Assembly: GCA_014240055.1 (NCBI GenBank)
Contig: JAAZXP010000040.1
Location: 1-9,864 of the forward strand
Source: Methanobacteriota archaeon
Lineage (GTDB): Archaea > Thermoplasmatota > Poseidoniia > MGIII > CG-Epi1
DNA length: 9,864 nucleotides
Direction: 5' to 3'
Part shown: positions 6,541 through 9,864 of the stretch, piece after piece
Numbering within the stretch: position 1 is the first letter of the stretch
Layout: each line of letters opens with the position of its first letter
Position numbers and translations under genes: made by a program
Notes under the pieces: generated by a model
What the model was told of the DNA's origin: nothing
Database searches by the model: none
Seen by the model: only the letters and a program-made list of their open reading frames with translations

Positions 6541-6566
6541 AATCCATTATCGTTTTAGAGATAATA

Positions 6567-7007
6567 ATGGATTCTAATGAAGTGAAGAAATCAATGGCTA
6601 TTGCCATTGCAGGAGGTATCACTATCTCCTTTGCTCCGATCTTATATATTCTTTCAGAGGCTAATCCTTTGACTGGCGCATTTTTCCGAATGTTCTATGC
6701 ACTTCCATTTCTTGGTTTTTTAATTTGGTTTCGAGGTTCATTAGATACGCGTTCGGTAAATACAAGATTAATTGCAGTTGCTGCAGGAATTATTTTTGCT
6801 CTTGACTTTGTATCTTATCATAGTGCCGTTGATTGGATAGGGACTGGGATTGGTACATTAATTGGCAATTCCCAAGTAATTATTGTAACTCTGATGAGTT
6901 GGTGGTTACTCGGTGAAAAACCAAATTTCTCAATTCTTATTTCATTACCTATAGTAATGTTTGGTTTAGTTCTTGTATCTGGAATTTGGGATGAAAATCG
7001 ACCATAA
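6567..7007 (+). CDS. EamA/DMT-family transporter, half-length (single EamA repeat)
   Basis: A 146-residue membrane protein matching the N-terminal half of drug/metabolite-transporter superfamily permeases. Five spans are visible near 9-30, 36-55, 68-88, 93-115 and 120-141. Family landmarks are TGAFFRMFYALPFL after the first span, LDFVSYHSAVDWIGTG, the GNSQVIIVTLMSWWLLGEKP segment before the last helix, and LVLVSG in the last helix. Standard EamA proteins have two such repeats, ten spans and nearly 300 residues. Here the ORF stops five residues after GIW, exactly where the linker to the second repeat should begin. It also overlaps the opposing gene by 42 bases. It is either a truncated, perhaps non-functional remnant or a single-repeat protein acting as a homodimer. 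The transported substrate cannot be predicted. TTTTAT at 6533-6538 may be its promoter. Confidence 0.8.
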   Translation: MDSNEVKKSMAIAIAGGITISFAPILYILSEANPLTGAFFRMFYALPFLGFLIWFRGSLDTRSVNTRLIAVAAGIIFALDFVSYHSAVDWIGTGIGTLIGNSQVIIVTLMSWWLLGEKPNFSILISLPIVMFGLVLVSGIWDENRP

Positions 7008-8498
7008 ACTGAAATCTTCTTCGGATGAATAATTATACAATTGAGATGATATAACTAATCCATGCTGGCCAGTTATCTCGATTAATTGATTAGCATAAAA
7101 TGAATCATTTACTTTGAAACCATATGGAACCTCCCCATTAGTATCTAAAAAAATATAGACAGTATCTTCACCTTTTAGGACAGGTTCAGTAGCCTTATTA
7201 TCTGAAATTGGCGATATAACATCAATTTCATTTGAATTAGGCGTATAACCTGAATTCTTCTGTTTAGGTTCATCATAAGGAATTGTAATTCCAGACAACA
7301 TCTCGCCGTTAACACTCATGTAAAAAAACGTTTCAGAACCTTGTATAACGCTAGCATATTCGCTTAAGTCAACATTTTGGTTTACTACTTCTTCAGGTCC
7401 TTCTTGATACTCATTCCAATCACTATCTTGATATTTTTGAATCTGTAACCAATCTTCAAAATAACCATCAATTTGTAATTGATCCGAAGAAGGCATAATA
7501 TTATCTCTTTGAGAAGACAATATTACATCACTGATAAGCACATTATCTGTATTGACGCCAACTATTACTTCAGCCAAATCGGTGAAACCTGAGCTATCTG
7601 ATGTTTGCCATCCCAGTTTGATAGGATCTGTACTTTGAATACCTAGATCAAATAATGGAACTCTACATTCTGTAATATCTTCAACTGAAGCTATATCAAT
7701 ATTAGTTAAAGGTACAAAAGCATTCCAATCGTTTCTATCACGACTTTCATCAAATCTATACAATAAGGAACTCTGAAACGTTTTATTATTATCTAATGAT
7801 TTTTCACCATAAATTTCAATCAGATAATCTGCACCCATTCCTGGAACAAAATACCCTGTTTCTGTCGTATTATCAGTGTCAATAAAAATACGTAATAAAT
7901 CGCCATTATCAGAATAAAAAAGTGGCTCACTAGTCATTGTTAATAACGAAAGATAAACTGAATCTGTTTGGGCAGCTATAAATTCCAAATCTATATTTGA
8001 ATTAGAAAGATTGCCAGTTTCTAATTCAATTCGTGGTATTCCTTCCCAATCCTCTATATTTCCATCCAATATTGTGCCGTTAGGTATCTCATCAATTAAA
8101 AAATAGATTACCCCTCCACCTAATAGTAATGCCATAATAATTGCAATTACTGAATTAACTCTAGAAGAATTGTCCGTCTTTTCTAATTCTATTTTGGAAT
8201 AACCTCCAATACCTTCGCCATTGGTCAATCCGTTTCCGTTGGTTAAGCCATTACCATTTGTCAAACCATTACCGTTAGTTAATCCGTTTCCGTTGGTTAA
8301 GCCATTACCATTTGTCAAACCATTGCCATCTGTCAAACCTCTACTACTATCCTTAATCTTGAAATCACTCTCAGTAAGGCCCATCTCCTCCAGTGATTTT
8401 CCACTAACTTGCTCTAATTCTTCAGGTAAAGTGAATTTCTTTTGACGATGAAACTGAAGCCAATAATCTCGAGTTGCTCGACTTTTATCATCTGACAT
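6966..8498 (-). CDS. Membrane-anchored surface protein with GLTNGN linker repeats and two CBM9/DOMON-like domains
   Basis: A 510-residue protein. Residues 1-53 are a soluble, charged N-terminal part (TRDYWLQFHRQKKFTLPEE...). Residues 54-95 are seven tandem GLTNGN-type hexapeptides, presumably a flexible linker. One transmembrane helix lies at about 116-135, followed by a large, acidic, strand-rich external part. Two similar domains begin ILDGNIEDWEGI (143-154) and QIDGYFEDWLQI (342-353), the 'DG..DW' opening typical of CBM9/DOMON-like sandwich domains. Both contain an IFIDTD/IFLDTN strand and a LIEI strand. Ligand binding (sugar or heme) is not shown. The second copy ends at LWSIFIPN, matching DWNAFVPL (258-264) of the first, so about 50 residues that complete domain one are missing from domain two. 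The C-terminus is probably truncated. The ATG at 8498 is preceded by GGAG. Confidence 0.8.
   Translation of the reverse strand: MSDDKSRATRDYWLQFHRQKKFTLPEELEQVSGKSLEEMGLTESDFKIKDSSRGLTDGNGLTNGNGLTNGNGLTNGNGLTNGNGLTNGNGLTNGEGIGGYSKIELEKTDNSSRVNSVIAIIMALLLGGGVIYFLIDEIPNGTILDGNIEDWEGIPRIELETGNLSNSNIDLEFIAAQTDSVYLSLLTMTSEPLFYSDNGDLLRIFIDTDNTTETGYFVPGMGADYLIEIYGEKSLDNNKTFQSSLLYRFDESRDRNDWNAFVPLTNIDIASVEDITECRVPLFDLGIQSTDPIKLGWQTSDSSGFTDLAEVIVGVNTDNVLISDVILSSQRDNIMPSSDQLQIDGYFEDWLQIQKYQDSDWNEYQEGPEEVVNQNVDLSEYASVIQGSETFFYMSVNGEMLSGITIPYDEPKQKNSGYTPNSNEIDVISPISDNKATEPVLKGEDTVYIFLDTNGEVPYGFKVNDSFYANQLIEITGQHGLVISSQLYNYSSEEDFSLWSIFIPNSRYKN
8214..8339 (-). repeat. Seven tandem 18-bp units encoding GLTNGN, with 54-bp higher-order repeat
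   Basis: Seven 18-base units encode GLT(N/D)G(N/E). Superimposed is a 54-base period: bases 8227-8270 and 8281-8324 are identical over 44 positions. This points to duplication of a three-unit block by slippage or unequal exchange. The repeats are coding and in frame, so copy number changes only the linker length. Confidence 0.9.
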
Positions 8499-8541
8499 AT
8501 TCTAAATATTCTCCATTTTTTTGCAACTCACTAATCCCCAC

Positions 8542-8549
8542 TATTAAAG
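8542..8549 (-). promoter_or_regulatory. Possible TATA-like box for the CBM9-like surface protein gene
   Basis: Read on the minus strand the site is CTTTAATA. Initiation about 26 bases downstream would give a leader of about 20 bases containing the GGAG ribosome binding site near 8513-8516. The call is tentative. Confidence 0.35.
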
Positions 8550-8560
8550 TTATAGATAAA

Positions 8561-8568
8561 CTTATTTG
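8561..8568 (+). promoter_or_regulatory. TATA-like box for the M14 carboxypeptidase gene
   Basis: CTTATTTG is centred about 28 bases before the GTG at 8593, the distance expected for a leaderless transcript. It supports GTG 8593 as the real start and argues against the in-frame TTG at 8566, which lies inside the box. Confidence 0.42.
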
Positions 8569-8592
8569 ATAGGGCTACTAATCTGTAAAACT

Positions 8593-9831
8593 GTGAAATA
8601 CATACTTGCATTATTAACAATCACTTTTTTGGCATTTACAGCCCAACCTAGTGAGGCCGTTGAACTTCTGCATACTTACGACTCAATGAAAGATGACACT
8701 CAGGAGTTAGCCAGCCAATACCCAGATATTGCAATTTATTCTGAACAGGGAATAAGTACTGGATTAAATTTAGAAATATTTTCAGTCGATGTTGCTCTTA
8801 ATATTACTGAGTTAACTGCCGAAGAATTAAATGCCTTACCTACAATGTACGTTGACGGTACACATCATGGAAACGAAGGAATGTCTGCAGAAGCTTCCTT
8901 TCTATTCTTACAAGATATCCTGGAAAGAAGTGCTGCCGATCCTACTTATCTTGAAGGGAAAAGATTGGTTGTAACTCCTTCTGTTAATCCTGATGGATAT
9001 TTTCAAGATTGTAGAAATAATTGGAATGGAGTTGATCTTAATCGAAATTATCCTTACATGTGGGGCATGTATGGAACAAGCGACACTCCCGGTTCTTGTC
9101 CTGCATCAGGAACATACAGAGGACCTAGTGAAGGAAGTGAAATAGAGACTCAAGTCAATATGGAAATGATGCGAGGAATGAATGTGTATGTTTATTTTTC
9201 AGCACACACTGGATCAAATGATATAGTATTACCATGGAAGATTACTGGAGAATATGCAGTACCTATAGCTGATTGGGATTTGTATGAGTATTTCTTGAAT
9301 GAGTCTACAAATGTTTCAGGGTTAACTTATAGAGATCCAAGTGGAGCTGGAGAATCCATTGCTTGGGGATATGGTGCTAGAACTGCAATCAGTGTTATCG
9401 TTGAAGTCGATGATATGCAATGGTCTCCAATTGAAACTACAACAATTCGTGGAGCTTTAACAAATGAATTACTAATGTACGATTTAGCATGGGAAAATTT
9501 AGAACTGTTTGGCGGAAATTTAGAAATTACAGATGAAAGTGCTAAATCAATAACTGTAATGAATATCGGATGGGGTGCAGCGTACAATACTACTGCCGGA
9601 AATGGAATTATTGATGTGATACAACCTGGAGAAACGATTACTATTAACCGAAATGGAAATTTCATAGAATATCACAGATTAATCCAAAACGGTGAAGAAG
9701 AAAATATGACCTTAATTGTAAATAATTTAACAGTAATACAAACTACGGATAATGAATCTACACCTTCTATGTCCTTTATTTCTACCACTTTTTGTATACT
9801 AACTGCAATAACGCTTAGGAGAAACGAATGA
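8593..9831 (+). CDS. Secreted zinc carboxypeptidase (peptidase family M14) with C-terminal anchor
   Basis: A 412-residue extracellular metallopeptidase that should remove C-terminal residues from peptides. Starting at GTG 8593 gives MKYILALLTITFLAFTAQPSEA, a clean signal peptide. A TTG at 8566 would add nine residues that blur it. Zinc ligands are H92 and E95 (HHGNE, the HxxE motif) and H205 (SAHTGSND). Substrate-binding N150 and R151 lie in GVDLNRNYP, and the catalytic glutamate is E271 in VIVEVDD. All the key residues of active M14 enzymes are therefore present. Residues from about 305 form a strand-rich extension. The extreme C-terminus (391-412) is a short hydrophobic helix followed by RR, like an archaeal cell-surface sorting signal. 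Imported peptides are a likely use, in line with a protein-degrading heterotrophic life. Its stop overlaps the next ATG. Confidence 0.92.
   Translation: MKYILALLTITFLAFTAQPSEAVELLHTYDSMKDDTQELASQYPDIAIYSEQGISTGLNLEIFSVDVALNITELTAEELNALPTMYVDGTHHGNEGMSAEASFLFLQDILERSAADPTYLEGKRLVVTPSVNPDGYFQDCRNNWNGVDLNRNYPYMWGMYGTSDTPGSCPASGTYRGPSEGSEIETQVNMEMMRGMNVYVYFSAHTGSNDIVLPWKITGEYAVPIADWDLYEYFLNESTNVSGLTYRDPSGAGESIAWGYGARTAISVIVEVDDMQWSPIETTTIRGALTNELLMYDLAWENLELFGGNLEITDESAKSITVMNIGWGAAYNTTAGNGIIDVIQPGETITINRNGNFIEYHRLIQNGEEENMTLIVNNLTVIQTTDNESTPSMSFISTTFCILTAITLRRNE
9817..9821 (+). promoter_or_regulatory. Shine-Dalgarno AGGAG for the last gene
   Basis: AGGAG lies six bases before the ATG at 9828, within the end of the carboxypeptidase coding region. 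It is the strongest ribosome binding site in the window and supports a real downstream gene that is internal to an operon. Confidence 0.7.
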
Positions 9832-9864
9832 CAATCCTCGTTGAAAATATAGATGACATTAGGA
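9828..9864 (+). CDS. Start of an unidentified gene (cut by window edge)
   Basis: Twelve codons are visible (MTILVENIDDIR), too few to name a family. The gene is supported by the AGGAG ribosome binding site and by the ATGA overlap with the carboxypeptidase stop, which indicates co-transcription and translational coupling. It continues beyond the right edge. Confidence 0.6.
   Translation, partial: MTILVENIDDIR

Noticed and set aside
8214..8339. Short direct repeats as a CRISPR array
   Set aside because: The 18-base units are contiguous without spacers and are coding in frame for GLTNGN.
8221..8445. Plus-strand ORF rich in Pro-Leu-Val-Lys repeats
   Set aside because: It is the mirror of the GLTNGN repeats and the N-terminal coding region on the other strand, with no promoter or family match.
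8566..8592. TTG start for the M14 peptidase
   Set aside because: The TTG lies within the likely TATA box, has no ribosome binding site, and adds residues that spoil an otherwise clean signal peptide starting at GTG 8593.
9327..9665. 112-residue minus-strand ORF inside the M14 gene
   Set aside because: It is antisense to conserved peptidase residues including E271, with no promoter or ribosome binding site.

Overview
The window looks like an AT-rich chromosomal segment of an uncultivated archaeon, most likely a marine Thermoplasmatota-type euryarchaeon (Marine Group II/III-like). The reasons are an archaeal-style IleRS, two tRNA genes with encoded CCA, many starts without Shine-Dalgarno sites but with TATA-like boxes about 26 bases upstream (leaderless style), and surface proteins carrying Gly-Leu-Thr-Asn-Gly-Asn linkers. 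The lineage is inferred from gene style and was not tested by phylogeny.

Layout. 1-1920 (+) is the C-terminal part of isoleucyl-tRNA synthetase, entering from the left edge. It meets, tail to tail on a shared TTAA, a minus-strand gene (1917-3464) for a cytoplasmic protein with a decayed KAP-type P-loop NTPase fold, a very basic linker and a HEAT-like segment. A 75-base divergent region with a palindromic TTTAAA box separates this gene from tRNA-Leu(UAA) (3540-3626, +). Directly abutting the CCA end of that tRNA is the end of a tightly overlapping three-gene minus operon (5955-3627): a site-2-protease-like M50 metalloprotease, a DUF393/DCC thiol-disulfide oxidoreductase-like protein, and a polytopic membrane protein with thrombospondin type 3-like calcium-binding repeats. 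A second divergent region leads to a 74-residue coiled-coil protein (+), tRNA-Glu(UUC) (6307-6384), an unlisted 37-codon single-span membrane ORF, and a half-length EamA/DMT transporter gene (6567-7007). The latter runs tail to tail into a large membrane-anchored protein with two CBM9/DOMON-like domains (6966-8498, -). A divergent promoter region then gives a secreted M14 zinc carboxypeptidase (8593-9831, +), followed through an ATGA overlap by the first 12 codons of another gene.

The most informative patterns go beyond the gene list. (1) The EamA gene and the opposing CBM9-like gene both appear to lose their C-terminal parts at the same point, which suggests one deletion between convergent genes. 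(2) The last 7 bases of tRNA-Glu plus 11 downstream bases are repeated (17/18) 145 bp away, flanking the 37-codon ORF like a miniature att-bounded insertion. (3) The TSP3 membrane protein has exactly one cysteine pair in each of three predicted external loops and is co-transcribed with a CPFC-motif redox protein and an intramembrane protease, suggesting an envelope module. (4) The KAP-like protein keeps the family layout but has lost consensus Walker A and B residues.
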